The position numbers and the translations under genes were made by a program. The notes beneath the pieces are model-generated. The model was given only the letters and a program-made list of their open reading frames with translations, was not told the origin of the DNA and did no database searches. DNA of 64,000 nucleotides from an uncultured Saprospiraceae bacterium (GTDB lineage Bacteria > Bacteroidota > Bacteroidia > Chitinophagales > Saprospiraceae). Positions within the stretch are counted from its first letter, which is position 1; the number at the start of each line of letters is the position of its first letter. Of the stretch, positions 9,760 through 18,668 are shown piece after piece. The stretch covers positions 1-64,000 of the forward strand of contig CALMSO010000026.1 in assembly GCA_937872385.1 (NCBI GenBank). The letters run 5' to 3'.

Positions 9760-10503
9760 ATGAACGAAAAAGACTTGATGATTTACGGGCGCCAGCCAGT
9801 GTTGGATGCCATTGAAGCGGGCAAAACCGTGGACAAACTGCTGCTCCAGCAAGGTACGCGAGGCGATTTTGAAAAGGAAATCCGGCAGTTGGGACGCGAG
9901 CACGGCATTCCGGTACAAGTGGTACCCAAAGAGCGACTTAATAAATTGGTGCGCGGCAATCATCAGGGCATCATTGGTTTTTTGTCATTAGTGGCCTATT
10001 ATCGGTTGGAAGATGTGCTGCCTGGTATTTTTGAAAATGGCCAAACGCCGCTCATTCTGCTACTCGATGGCATCACCGATGTACGCAACTTCGGTGCCAT
10101 TGCTCGGTCTGCGGAGATTGCCGGCGCACAGACCATCGTCACATCGCTCAAAGGCAGCGCTCAGATCAATGCCGATGCGATGAAAACTTCGGCGGGCGCA
10201 TTAGCCAAAATACCCGTTTGCCGCGAAACCAGCATCATGGCTGCGGTAGAATTGCTACAAGCCTCCGGAGTGTGTGTGTTCGCCAGCGACTTGCAAGCCA
10301 GCAAAATGGTGTTTGAAATGGACTTTCGCCAACCGACGGCGGTCATTGTCGGCTCGGAAGGTGAAGGTGTCAATCCGGCGCTGCTGCGGCAAGCCGATGA
10401 GTTGTTCATCATTCCGCAGGTAGGTACGACCGATTCGTTCAACGTGTCGGTGGCCACTGGCATCATTTTGTACGAAACCATGCGGCAGCGCGCTGGTAGA
10501 TAG
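9760..10503 (+). CDS. rlmB: 23S rRNA (guanosine-2'-O)-methyltransferase, TrmH/RlmB family
   Basis: SPOUT-class 2'-O-methyltransferase acting on rRNA (RlmB type) in the cytoplasm. The 247-residue protein has an N-terminal substrate-binding domain (MIYGRQPVLDAIEAG) and the three SPOUT motifs: LDGITDVRNFGAIARSAE, IVGSEGEGVNPALL, and IPQVGTTDSFNVSVATGI forming the knot. An upstream ATG in frame at 9688 exists, but the family start is MNEKDLMIYGRQ at 9760, which was chosen. The exact RNA target cannot be fixed from sequence alone. Confidence 0.92.
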   Translation: MNEKDLMIYGRQPVLDAIEAGKTVDKLLLQQGTRGDFEKEIRQLGREHGIPVQVVPKERLNKLVRGNHQGIIGFLSLVAYYRLEDVLPGIFENGQTPLILLLDGITDVRNFGAIARSAEIAGAQTIVTSLKGSAQINADAMKTSAGALAKIPVCRETSIMAAVELLQASGVCVFASDLQASKMVFEMDFRQPTAVIVGSEGEGVNPALLRQADELFIIPQVGTTDSFNVSVATGIILYETMRQRAGR

Positions 10504-10614
10504 GCAAGGTCCACAATTATCTATGCTGATGTAAATTCGGAAATACGCGCACTCCTCAAGCAACTTCCCTCCGCCGGATTTGTTATCTTCGCAATAAATA
10601 GCCGACGCCGGAAG

Positions 10615-12459
10615 ATGACATTCGACGACTATAAACAACTGTCCGACACGCTGCCCCTGCAGCCGGGGGTGTACCGCTTCCTCGATGAAGACGGCACCAT
10701 TCTGTACGTGGGTAAGGCCAAAAGCCTCAAAAACCGCGTGTCTTCGTACTTTGGCGAACGCAAGGACATGCCCTTCAAAACGCGCACGATGGTAAAGCAT
10801 GCCCGGCATTTGGAATTTACCATCGTAGAAACCGAAGCCGATGCGCTGCTGCTGGAAAATTCGCTCATCAAACAGCACCAGCCCCGCTACAATGTGATGC
10901 TGAAAGACGGGAAGTCCTATTCCTACCTTTGCATCAAAAACGAGCGCTTTCCCAGGGTATTCATCACCCGCCAGGTCATCCGCGATGGCTCTACGTATTT
11001 CGGGCCCTACACTTCAAAATTTCGACTGAAAATCATCCTCGACCTCATCAAACAGCTTTTTCCGCTGCGTACCTGCAATCTAAGCCTCACCGAAGAAAAT
11101 ATTGCCGCTGGCAAGTTCAAAATTTGCCTCGAATATCATATTAAAAATTGCTACGGCCCCTGCGAAGGGCTGGAGGACGAGGCAAGCTATAATGAAAAAA
11201 TTGACCAAATCAAAAATATGCTGAAGGGCAACTTCGGCGCGGTCATTCAGCATTTTAAAAAAGAAATGCAGCAATGTGCCGAAAATCTTGAATTTGAAAA
11301 AGCGCAACAACTCAAGAACAAGCTCGCAGCCTTTGAAGACTACCAGAGCAAGTCCACCGTAGTGAGTACCACTGTGCGCGACGTGGATGTGTTTTCCATC
11401 GCTTCCGACGAAAAAGAGGCTTATATCAACTACCTGCGGGTGGTCAATGGTGCGCTCATTCACATCCATACCCAGGAATTGGTGAAAAACCTCGACGACG
11501 ACGAGCGCGACTTGCTCGAATATGCCATTCCGGTTTTGCGCGAGCGTTTCGACAGCTTCGCCCCGGAAATCATCGTGCCGCTTGAAGTGGACATTGCCGA
11601 AAAGGTACTCATCACCGTTCCAAAGATTGGCGACAAGAAAAAACTACTCGAGCTTTCCGAAAAGAACGTACAATACCACCGCTTGCAAAAACGCCGCGAC
11701 GAAGCCTCGAAAACGCGCAAGCAAACACCCGCTGAGCGCATCTTGCGCACCTTGCAGAATGACCTGCAAATGAGCGACTTACCCATGCACATTGAATGTT
11801 TTGACAACTCGAATATGCAAGGATCCAACCCCGTTTCGTCCTGTGTGGTATTCAAAAATGCGAAACCTTCCAAGCGCGACTATCGCCATTATCATGTAAA
11901 AACAGTGGAAGGCCCCAACGACTTTGCTTCGATGGAGGAAGTGGTCTATCGGCGCTACCGCCGCTTACTTGACGAAGGGCAACCACTGCCGCAGCTCGTT
12001 GTCATTGATGGGGGTAAGGGACAACTTAGCGCCGCTATGAACAGCATCCGTGCCCTGGGGCTGGAGGACAAGCTGACCGTCATCGGCATTGCTAAAAAAT
12101 TGGAGGAAATTTTCTTCCCCAGCGACTCGGTGCCGCTGCACATCAACAAAAAATCAGAATCGCTCAAGCTCATCCAGCAGGCGCGAAACGAGGCGCACCG
12201 TTTTGCCATTAGCTTTCACCGCGACTTGCGCTCCAAAAATTTCCTCGGGACCGAACTGACCGATATACCCGGCATCGGCGAAAAAACCGCACAAAAACTG
12301 CTTCAGCACTTCAGCTCGGTAAAGAAACTGCGCGCTGCTTCGTTCGCTGAAATCGCTACCATAGCTGGCGATGCGGTAGCCAAAAAAGTGCAGGGGTATT
12401 TTGAATCATCGGCATCCGATGCGGAAGCCCCGCACAAAGCATCGGAAGAGGAGGAGTGA
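10615..12459 (+). CDS. uvrC: Excinuclease ABC subunit C
   Basis: Makes the two DNA incisions in nucleotide excision repair together with UvrA and UvrB. The 614-residue protein has the N-terminal GIY-YIG nuclease (QPGVYRFLDEDGTILYVGKA, then KNRVSSYFG), a UvrB-binding UVR motif near residue 210 (CAENLEFEKAQQLKNKL), the RNase H-like C-terminal nuclease (IECFDNSNMQGSNPVSSCVV, then VVIDGGKGQL), and tandem helix-hairpin-helix motifs (TDIPGIGEKTAQKLLQHF). Length is typical. A TATCTTCG, one mismatch from the Bacteroidota -7, lies at 10584-10591. It runs convergently with the OmpA gene, 20 bp apart. Confidence 0.97.
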   Translation: MTFDDYKQLSDTLPLQPGVYRFLDEDGTILYVGKAKSLKNRVSSYFGERKDMPFKTRTMVKHARHLEFTIVETEADALLLENSLIKQHQPRYNVMLKDGKSYSYLCIKNERFPRVFITRQVIRDGSTYFGPYTSKFRLKIILDLIKQLFPLRTCNLSLTEENIAAGKFKICLEYHIKNCYGPCEGLEDEASYNEKIDQIKNMLKGNFGAVIQHFKKEMQQCAENLEFEKAQQLKNKLAAFEDYQSKSTVVSTTVRDVDVFSIASDEKEAYINYLRVVNGALIHIHTQELVKNLDDDERDLLEYAIPVLRERFDSFAPEIIVPLEVDIAEKVLITVPKIGDKKKLLELSEKNVQYHRLQKRRDEASKTRKQTPAERILRTLQNDLQMSDLPMHIECFDNSNMQGSNPVSSCVVFKNAKPSKRDYRHYHVKTVEGPNDFASMEEVVYRRYRRLLDEGQPLPQLVVIDGGKGQLSAAMNSIRALGLEDKLTVIGIAKKLEEIFFPSDSVPLHINKKSESLKLIQQARNEAHRFAISFHRDLRSKNFLGTELTDIPGIGEKTAQKLLQHFSSVKKLRAASFAEIATIAGDAVAKKVQGYFESSASDAEAPHKASEEEE

Positions 12460-12479
12460 TCGAGAAGCTAATGAGGGTA

Positions 12480-14519
12480 CTAACGCTCGCCACTCTTCTG
12501 CTTACCGCTAAAGTCAAGCCCGATTGGCTCGTCAATTCGTGTGACGATGATTTCCGTGCGGCGATTGTACCGGTGCTCCTCTTCGGTGCATTCCACGCCA
12601 TCCGCGCAGTGATTGCGCAGCTTCGATTCACCATAGCCAAAAGCGCGAATCCGGCCGGTTTTAATGCCCCGTTTGACCAAAAACGCCTTGGCAGCTTCGG
12701 CCCGCTTCAAGGACAACATTAGGTTATGATTATTATCCCCACGGCTATCGGTGTGCGCAATTAATTCTATCTCCATGCTGGAATACTTCTTCATCAGTTC
12801 GGCTAATGCTTCCAATTCCGCAGCGGCGCCTGCACTAATATCCCATTTGTCAAAATCGTAATAAATATTTTCGAGTACAATCACCGAGCCTTGCCGGATT
12901 GGCCCGCTACTGATTATCTCGGTAGAAGTGGGTGTCATTGGCAATTCAATCTCCACAGAGCGGCTACCGCGTATTTTTACTGTAGAAATTTCGCTGCGCC
13001 CCTGCGTGTAGCCCTTGATTTGGCTAATAACGGTGTAGTCGCACCCGATTTCGAGGCAATAAGAGAATTTCCCTTCTACATTGGTCAATACCGTTTCTTC
13101 ACTGTTGCGGCACTCGTTGATGATGCGTACACGGGCATTGGTAATGGGCCGCCGGTCGTTGCTATTAAAGGTAATACCAGTTAACCCCAAGCAGTTTTCT
13201 TCTTGCAGTGCCACTTCTATCGGGCGCGGAATGCCGCCGCCACTAACCGTGTAGCGCAACTCCTGCGTGACAAACCCCGGTTTGGATACAACAATCGAGT
13301 AGGGTTTTCGATCTTCTAATTGCAATAAAGCCTCACCGTAGCGGTCGGTCAATTGTCGAGGCCCCTCCAGCTCAGCGGCTTTTTTGGTCGTTTCGGCAAA
13401 AACTAATCGCGACGGATCATCCGGCGAAGGTGCCAGTGTACGATCTTGTAGAAGGCTGCCCTCACCTGACCATTCAAAGGCGCGCACTGCTGCATCGGCT
13501 ATGGGACGCCTGTTTTCTGCATGAGTTACTACCACACGAGTGGCTGTTTTGGGCGTCACGCTCAAACCTTCTAATCCATCCGGCGCATCAAACATATACA
13601 TGTCGGCTTTGCCCACGCCACCGCTGCGCTCCGAGCTAAAGTACCCCCGCTTGCCAGGGCCATCGAGGATGAGACCAAAATCATCTTTATCTGAATTGAA
13701 AGGTGCGCCCAGATTGGTCACATCACCCCAGACGCGCGTGCTGAGGTCAATCATAAATAGATCAAGCCCGCCATAGCCCGGATGCCCGTCGGAAGCAAAA
13801 AAGAGTACCCCACTCTCATGGAAAAATGGAAAAACCTCATCCTTTTCGGTGTTGATTTCTGGCCCAAGGTTGACAGGCTTTGACCAAGTATCCCCTTTTT
13901 TCTCACTCATGTAAATATCCCGACCACCGTAGCCGCCGGGCATATTAGAAGAAAAAAACATCCGGGTGCCGTCGGGCGTGAGGCTTGGATGCAAGCAGGA
14001 GTAATTATCGCTATTGAAAGGCAATTCTCGAATATTTTCCCAGTCATACTGCCCGCGTTGCGCTTCATAAATTTTCAGCCAGATGCGGCCTTTTTCGTCC
14101 GTGCGGCTGACTCCCGGCGCGCTCTGATTGCTGCGGGTGAAATAAATGCGATCCTGTTTTTGATTAAAAGTGACCGGCCCCTCGTGCAGCGGCGAGTTAA
14201 GCTCGAGCGAAAAGCCACGCGGTTTGCCGGGTTGCCCATTGGGGTCCAGCTCCGAGAAGTACAAATCGTAATACGTTTCGCCGGTTTTGGGGTCCACTGG
14301 CCCAAATTTTTGGCGCGAGGAGACAAATACCAACCCATTTTGATAAAACATGGGCGAAAACTCCATCTGTGGCGTATTGAGGCCTGCGAGATTGCGCACA
14401 TTTACATTGTAATGCGTGAGTGCCTTGCGGTTATAATCGGTTTCCGAGCTGGCGCGCTGGGCTTGTCCGCCCGTCAGTGCCCATCCGAAGATAGCAACTG
14501 TTAGTAGTGTTTTTTTCAT
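12480..14519 (-). CDS. PorE-like OmpA-family protein with WD40-like propeller
   Basis: Exported 679-residue envelope protein. A signal peptide (MKKTLLTVAIFGWALTGGQAQ) is followed by PD40/WD40-like propeller repeats (about 55-330; blocks such as YFSELDPNG, FFSSNMPGGYGGRDIYMSE and YFSSERSGGVGKADMY), one or two carboxypeptidase-regulatory-like domains (about 345-520), and a C-terminal OmpA peptidoglycan-binding domain (about 560-660, YYDFDKWDIS, HTDSRGDNNHN, LSLKRAEAAKAFL). This domain set resembles PorE, the type IX secretion protein that anchors to peptidoglycan, but the N-terminal TPR region of PorE is missing and no lipobox is visible. A role in type IX secretion or cell-wall anchoring is inference. 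Confidence 0.85.
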   Translation of the reverse strand: MKKTLLTVAIFGWALTGGQAQRASSETDYNRKALTHYNVNVRNLAGLNTPQMEFSPMFYQNGLVFVSSRQKFGPVDPKTGETYYDLYFSELDPNGQPGKPRGFSLELNSPLHEGPVTFNQKQDRIYFTRSNQSAPGVSRTDEKGRIWLKIYEAQRGQYDWENIRELPFNSDNYSCLHPSLTPDGTRMFFSSNMPGGYGGRDIYMSEKKGDTWSKPVNLGPEINTEKDEVFPFFHESGVLFFASDGHPGYGGLDLFMIDLSTRVWGDVTNLGAPFNSDKDDFGLILDGPGKRGYFSSERSGGVGKADMYMFDAPDGLEGLSVTPKTATRVVVTHAENRRPIADAAVRAFEWSGEGSLLQDRTLAPSPDDPSRLVFAETTKKAAELEGPRQLTDRYGEALLQLEDRKPYSIVVSKPGFVTQELRYTVSGGGIPRPIEVALQEENCLGLTGITFNSNDRRPITNARVRIINECRNSEETVLTNVEGKFSYCLEIGCDYTVISQIKGYTQGRSEISTVKIRGSRSVEIELPMTPTSTEIISSGPIRQGSVIVLENIYYDFDKWDISAGAAAELEALAELMKKYSSMEIELIAHTDSRGDNNHNLMLSLKRAEAAKAFLVKRGIKTGRIRAFGYGESKLRNHCADGVECTEEEHRYNRRTEIIVTRIDEPIGLDFSGKQKSGER

Positions 14520-14823
14520 AGGGCAGTTTTTTTGCTTGCAAAAGCAATGATCAATCGGTATATAAGAAGCGATACGTTTGTTTTTTTATAAATATTGCCG
14601 CACGTCCTCACTTTTTGCCTAATTATAATGTGAATTCGGCCTATTGTTATAAAAAAATCCTCTTTGAACTTTCATTTGGACGAATACAGCTTTCAAAAGT
14701 AACAAAAAAATCCCGCTGCATTTATGCTTTAAGTGCTGAATATCAAAAGCAGGGATGAGTTTTGTCATTGCGGCAAGCATCTGATTACAGCATATTTGTG
14801 ATGAATCAAAAAATACGAACACC
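14520..14823. other. Divergent intergenic region between ompA-like gene and uspA
   Basis: 304 bp of AT-rich sequence. It must contain the promoters of two divergent genes, but I see no good TAnnTTTG match. An imperfect hairpin (atcccgctgc ... gcagggat, with a bulge) lies around 14710-14755 and is not a convincing terminator. Confidence 0.3.
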
Positions 14824-15768
14824 ATGACACAAGCTAAAATTTCGCTGCTACACGACCCCAAGGAGCCGATCCATCCCTTTGCTATCAAGCAAGCGGTGGT
14901 AGCGGTGGGGCTGAGCAAATCGGATGAAGCGCTGCTCAGTTATCTCGATTTTTTTACACAGCACATCCCCGTCGAGCAGGCCGCCTTCCTCCATGTATTG
15001 CCTCGCTTTGATTTGTTTAATGCGCTTTTCCAGAATGAAGGCGAAAGCATGGTAAGTAATTATGAACTCAACGAAGAGACCATTCAGGAAATGAAAACGG
15101 CGGCGAACAAACGCTTGTCCAAGCACCATATTAAAAATATTGATTTCAAGGTGCGCGAAGGCAACCCATTGGAAGAACTGGTAGCTCTGGCAGAGCACAC
15201 GGCGGCCGACCTGACTGTTATCGGGCAACAAAGTGCCGCAAGCCAGCATGGCATATTGGCGCGTAATTTGGCTCGCAAAGTAAAATGCAATGCCCTAATT
15301 GTGCCAGACAGATCGCGCCAGCAGCTCAAGAAAATAGTCGTGCCGATTGATTTTTCGCCTGCTTCCATTCAGATACTGCGCTTGGCGCTCGGTATTAATA
15401 AACAATTGGCTGAACCAGCTGAAATCATCTGCCTGAATGTATATGAAATGCCCAGCGTGGCTTCGGTTTATATTCGCAAATCAACGGAAGAATTGCAAAA
15501 AATAGTCGAAGAAGATCGGATGGAGGCTTTCCGCAATTTCCTGCGTACCTATGCCAGCACTGAGGCCGGGCGCATCCGCACGGTGCTCATTGAAAACAAA
15601 TTGGGCGACATCGGTACCTACATCATGGATTATGCCGACGAGGAGGGCGCCGACCTGATTCTAATCGGTGCCAAGGGCCATTCGCGGGTAGAACTGCTGC
15701 TGCTGGGTAGCGTCACCGAGCGCCTGCTGTCCGAAAACGATTCGATTCCGACCCTCGTGGTGAAATAG
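14824..15768 (+). CDS. Universal stress protein with two UspA domains
   Basis: The 314-residue cytoplasmic protein holds two tandem Usp domains. Domain 1 (about 20-160) has AVVAVGLSKSDEALL and DLTVIGQQSAASQHG; domain 2 (about 165-314) has KKIVVPIDFSPASIQILRLAL and the ATP-binding type motif DLILIGAKGHSRVELLLLGSVTERLL. The second domain keeps the G-x2-G-x9-G(S/T) nucleotide-binding pattern; the first is degenerate. Family members help in stress survival; no specific ligand can be named. Monocistronic by position. Confidence 0.92.
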   Translation: MTQAKISLLHDPKEPIHPFAIKQAVVAVGLSKSDEALLSYLDFFTQHIPVEQAAFLHVLPRFDLFNALFQNEGESMVSNYELNEETIQEMKTAANKRLSKHHIKNIDFKVREGNPLEELVALAEHTAADLTVIGQQSAASQHGILARNLARKVKCNALIVPDRSRQQLKKIVVPIDFSPASIQILRLALGINKQLAEPAEIICLNVYEMPSVASVYIRKSTEELQKIVEEDRMEAFRNFLRTYASTEAGRIRTVLIENKLGDIGTYIMDYADEEGADLILIGAKGHSRVELLLLGSVTERLLSENDSIPTLVVK

Positions 15769-15905
15769 TAAATTGGTACACAAACCCAGCGTTTAATAAT
15801 TCAAAATACTGATAACCAGTTTTTTTATAAAAAAATTTAAAATTCTATTAAGCTACGTGTGCTTACCTCTTTCTTGTTTGGTAAACACAGCAAAAACATT
15901 CGGCT

Positions 15906-16286
15906 ATGGTAATCAACAGCAATAAACGACTTCGTGAAATACAACAGGAATTTGCTGCGGTATTTCCGTATTTGAGAATACAGTTTTACGCCAGCCCGCA
16001 CGGCGTAGGCGAAGGCTCTTCTGATAAAGAACAAATCAGCGACGAGCATTCGCTACATGAAGTACAACGCAAAGCGGGCAAAGGTAATTTTACCATTGAT
16101 GCCAATATGACCGTTGGCGATTTTGAGAAACGCTTTTCCGAACAATTCGGCATCAGCGTGCAGGTCTTTCGCAAATCCGGCTCCTTATGGATGCAAACCA
16201 CTTCTACCGATGGCTGGACCCTCGCCGAACAAAACCGCAAAGGCGGCTCCTCCGAAGAGGCTTTTATTGAGAAATATGGCTCCTAA
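15906..16286 (+). CDS. Conserved Bacteroidota protein of unknown function
   Basis: 126-residue soluble protein without signal peptide or membrane segment. The C-terminal half (TVGDFEKRFSEQFGISVQVF, then RKSGSLWMQTTSTDGWTLAEQN) is of a type I recognise as conserved across Bacteroidota but without assigned function. The N-terminal part is charged and mixed helix. It is followed by a clear hairpin terminator (16316-16357), which supports a single-gene transcript. Confidence 0.75.
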   Translation: MVINSNKRLREIQQEFAAVFPYLRIQFYASPHGVGEGSSDKEQISDEHSLHEVQRKAGKGNFTIDANMTVGDFEKRFSEQFGISVQVFRKSGSLWMQTTSTDGWTLAEQNRKGGSSEEAFIEKYGS

Positions 16287-16315
16287 AGCCAGACAATCTG
16301 CATTTTTTATTACAC

Positions 16316-16357
16316 AAAGGCAATGTTTCCTTCATCCGGAGCATTGCCTTTTCTTTT
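16316..16357 (+). terminator. Rho-independent terminator
   Basis: Perfect 10-bp stem aaaggcaatg (16316-16325) / cattgccttt (16342-16351) with a 16-nt loop and a following T-rich tail (tcttttc), 30 bp after the stop of the 126-residue gene. Confidence 0.8.
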
Positions 16358-16376
16358 CCAAACCATCAATCTTTCT

Positions 16377-16384
16377 TACCTTTG
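16377..16384 (+). promoter_or_regulatory. Bacteroidota -7 promoter element for the YqeY gene
   Basis: TACCTTTG matches TAnnTTTG, 55 bp before the ATG and just after the preceding terminator. A TTTT run at 16354-16357 sits 19 bp upstream where the -33 element is expected, but lacks the G. Confidence 0.6.
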
Positions 16385-16439
16385 TGGGCGTTTATAAAAA
16401 CGAAAAGGATGTAGCTATTCATCAAAAAATAAGCTAACT

Positions 16440-16889
16440 ATGACCTTGGAAGAAAAAATAATGCAAGATCTCAAAGCGGCCATGAAAGCAAAAGATGAAG
16501 CCGCTCTGCGCAGTATTCGTGCGGTGAAAGCAGCGATTCTATTAGCCAAAACCGACGGCTCGGGCCAAGCTATTGACGAAGCACGCGAAATGCAAATTGT
16601 GCAAAAACTCGTCAAACAGCGCAAAGAGTCGCTGGAAATTTTTGAGCGCGAAGGCCGCGAAGACCTCGCCCAAAAAGAGCGCGAGGAAATAGCCGTCATC
16701 GAAAAATACCTTCCAGCACAGATGAGCGAAGCCGAAATCGAGGCGGCCCTGCGCCCCATCATCACCGAAACCGGTGCCAGCTCCCTCAAAGACCTTGGCA
16801 AAGTAATGGGCGTCGCCTCTAAACAACTCGCCGGCAAAGCCGATGGCAAACTAATTTCGCAAATCGTAAAGCGCCTATTGGATAATTAA
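16440..16889 (+). CDS. GatB/YqeY domain protein
   Basis: 149-residue protein of the YqeY family, a free-standing version of the tRNA-binding tail domain of the GatB amidotransferase subunit. Visible family features: LEEKIMQDLKAAMKAKDE at the start, LRSIRAVKAAILLAKTD, the VQKLVKQRKESLEIFE helix, and KDLGKVMGVASKQLAGKADG at the end. Its molecular role is unproven; tRNA binding is inferred from the GatB tail. Length is typical. Confidence 0.93.
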   Translation: MTLEEKIMQDLKAAMKAKDEAALRSIRAVKAAILLAKTDGSGQAIDEAREMQIVQKLVKQRKESLEIFEREGREDLAQKEREEIAVIEKYLPAQMSEAEIEAALRPIITETGASSLKDLGKVMGVASKQLAGKADGKLISQIVKRLLDN

Positions 16890-16930
16890 TGCTGTGATGT
16901 CTTTGTTAGAGATTTCAATACGGTTCGTCG

Positions 16931-17058
16931 TTCGCTATTTGCCGTTCGCTATTTGCCGTTCGCGGTTCGCTATTTGCTATTTGCCGTTCGCTATTTGCCG
17001 TTCGCGGTTCGCTATTTGCTATTTGCCGTTCGCTATTTGCCGTTCGCGGTTCGCTATT
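16931..17058. repeat. 42-bp direct tandem repeat
   Basis: A 42-bp unit made of 14-, 7- and 21-bp blocks based on ttcgctatttgccg and ttcgcgg occurs at 16945-16986 and 16987-17028, with a partial third copy at 17029-17058 and a partial copy before (16931-16944). The two full copies are identical by eye. There are no spacers, so this is not CRISPR. Forty-two is a multiple of three, so a reading frame stays open across it (16894-17115), but the encoded peptide is only repeat. It lies between the YqeY gene and the aldehyde dehydrogenase. Confidence 0.9.
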
Positions 17059-17075
17059 AAAATTAATATCATCAG

Positions 17076-17115
17076 CACATCAACACATTCACACATTCAC
17101 ACATCAACACATTAA
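17076..17115. repeat. Octamer tandem repeat (CACATTCA-like)
   Basis: Five consecutive copies of an 8-bp unit (cacatcaa, cacattca, cacattca, cacatcaa, cacattaa), ending 14 bp before the aldehyde dehydrogenase start, so it would be in or near that gene's leader. Confidence 0.85.
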
Positions 17116-17129
17116 CACAACCAAAAAAA

Positions 17130-18656
17130 ATGAACAAAAACTTCCTCCAGACCTTAGGCTTACAAGACAAAAACCCCGGCACAAGCACCGGTCGCCAATC
17201 CTTTGATTCCGGCAAATACATAGACTCCTACTCGCCGGTGGATGGCACTCGGATTGGCTCAGTAAGCGAAACCTCCCCAGAAGCATACGAGCGCGTAATG
17301 GCTGCAGCACAAGTTGCTTTCAAAACTTGGCGCATGATGCCCGCTCCGCAGCGTGGCGAAATCGTACGGCAATACGGCAACGAACTCCGGCGGCACAAGG
17401 ATGCCCTGGGGCGCTTAGTTTCTTACGAAATGGGCAAATCGCTTCAGGAAGGCTGGGGCGAGGTGCAGGAAATGATTGACATTTGCGATTTTGCGGTGGG
17501 CTTGTCGCGGCAATTATACGGCTTGACTATTCAATCGGAGCGGCCGCAGCACCGCATGTACGAGCAGTGGCATCCGCTGGGCGTTGTGGGTATTATTTCA
17601 GCATTCAATTTTCCGGTGGCCGTTTGGTCCTGGAATGCTATGATTGCGATGGTCTGCGGCGATGTATGCATTTGGAAACCTTCCGAAAAAACACCTCTTT
17701 GCTCCATTGCCTGCCAGCATATTTTGCAAAAAGTATTGAAAGACAATGATTTACCCGAAGGCATCAGTTGCATTATCAATGGTGATTACCGCGTTGGTGA
17801 AATGCTCACGAAGGATACACGCGTACCGCTCATCTCGGCTACTGGTAGTACTCGTATGGGCAAAATTGTGGGGGCAGAGGTCTCCCAACGGCTGGGCAAA
17901 ACTATCCTCGAACTGGGCGGCAACAACGCCATCATCATCACCCCCAGCGCCAATATGGACGTAGTGCTCACCGGTGCGCTCTTCGGGGCAGTAGGCACGG
18001 CCGGGCAGCGCTGCACTTCCACACGCCGACTCATCATTCACGAAAGTATGTATGATACGGTAAAGGAAAAGCTGAGTAAAGCCTACGGGCAGTTGCGCAT
18101 TGGCAATCCATTAGACGAAAAAAATCACGTCGGCCCGCTCATTGACCAACATGCAGTCAACACTTATCTCAAAGCTATTGAAAGCATCCGGGCAGAAGGT
18201 GGCGTATTCGCAGTGGAAGGCGGCGTGCTCGAAGGTGCAGGCTACGAAAGCGGTTGCTACGTGCGGCCCTGTATTGCCGAGGCGCGCCCTGATATGCGTA
18301 TGGTGCAGCACGAAACCTTTGCGCCGATTCTATACCTGCTCAAGTATAAAACGCTCGAAGAAGCCATCGCTATTCAAAATGGTGTGCCTCAAGGCTTGTC
18401 TTCGGCAATTATGACCGACAGCGTGCGCGAGTCGGAGTTGTTCCTCTCGGCGGCAGGTTCTGATTGTGGCATTGCCAATGTCAATATCGGTACCAGCGGC
18501 GCGGAAATCGGCGGTGCTTTTGGCGGGGAAAAAGAAACCGGCGGCGGCCGCGAAAGTGGCTCGGATGCCTGGAAAGCCTACATGCGTCGGCAAACCAATA
18601 CCATCAACTGGAGCACCCAGGTGCCGCTGGCCCAAGGCATCCGATTTGATTTGTAA
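17130..18656 (+). CDS. ALDH7-type aldehyde dehydrogenase (aminoadipate semialdehyde dehydrogenase-like)
   Basis: NAD(P)-dependent aldehyde dehydrogenase, 508 residues. The catalytic cysteine lies in GTAGQRCTSTRR and the general-base glutamate in ILELGGNNAI; the cofactor loop reads ISATGSTRMG and the substrate-pocket asparagine is in SAFNFPVAVWSWN. The ending FGGEKETGGGRESGSDAWK...MRRQTNTINWS is characteristic of the ALDH7 family (antiquitin; bacterial piperideine-6-carboxylate dehydrogenase), so lysine catabolism through aminoadipate semialdehyde is the most likely role. No other lysine-degradation gene is beside it. Two tandem repeats lie directly upstream. It runs convergently with the GH65 gene, 12 bp apart. 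Confidence 0.92.
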   Translation: MNKNFLQTLGLQDKNPGTSTGRQSFDSGKYIDSYSPVDGTRIGSVSETSPEAYERVMAAAQVAFKTWRMMPAPQRGEIVRQYGNELRRHKDALGRLVSYEMGKSLQEGWGEVQEMIDICDFAVGLSRQLYGLTIQSERPQHRMYEQWHPLGVVGIISAFNFPVAVWSWNAMIAMVCGDVCIWKPSEKTPLCSIACQHILQKVLKDNDLPEGISCIINGDYRVGEMLTKDTRVPLISATGSTRMGKIVGAEVSQRLGKTILELGGNNAIIITPSANMDVVLTGALFGAVGTAGQRCTSTRRLIIHESMYDTVKEKLSKAYGQLRIGNPLDEKNHVGPLIDQHAVNTYLKAIESIRAEGGVFAVEGGVLEGAGYESGCYVRPCIAEARPDMRMVQHETFAPILYLLKYKTLEEAIAIQNGVPQGLSSAIMTDSVRESELFLSAAGSDCGIANVNIGTSGAEIGGAFGGEKETGGGRESGSDAWKAYMRRQTNTINWSTQVPLAQGIRFDL

Positions 18657-18668
18657 ATGCTGCCTGCC

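Noticed and set aside
14707..14757. Hairpin between the ompA-like gene and uspA
   Set aside because: Stem is broken by a bulge, loop is long, and it lies between divergent genes where no terminator is needed.
16931..17058. Possible CRISPR array
   Set aside because: Repeat units are contiguous with no unique spacers and no cas genes are nearby.
16894..17115. 73-residue open frame across the 42-bp repeats
   Set aside because: It exists only because the repeat length is a multiple of three; the peptide is pure repeat plus low-complexity end.
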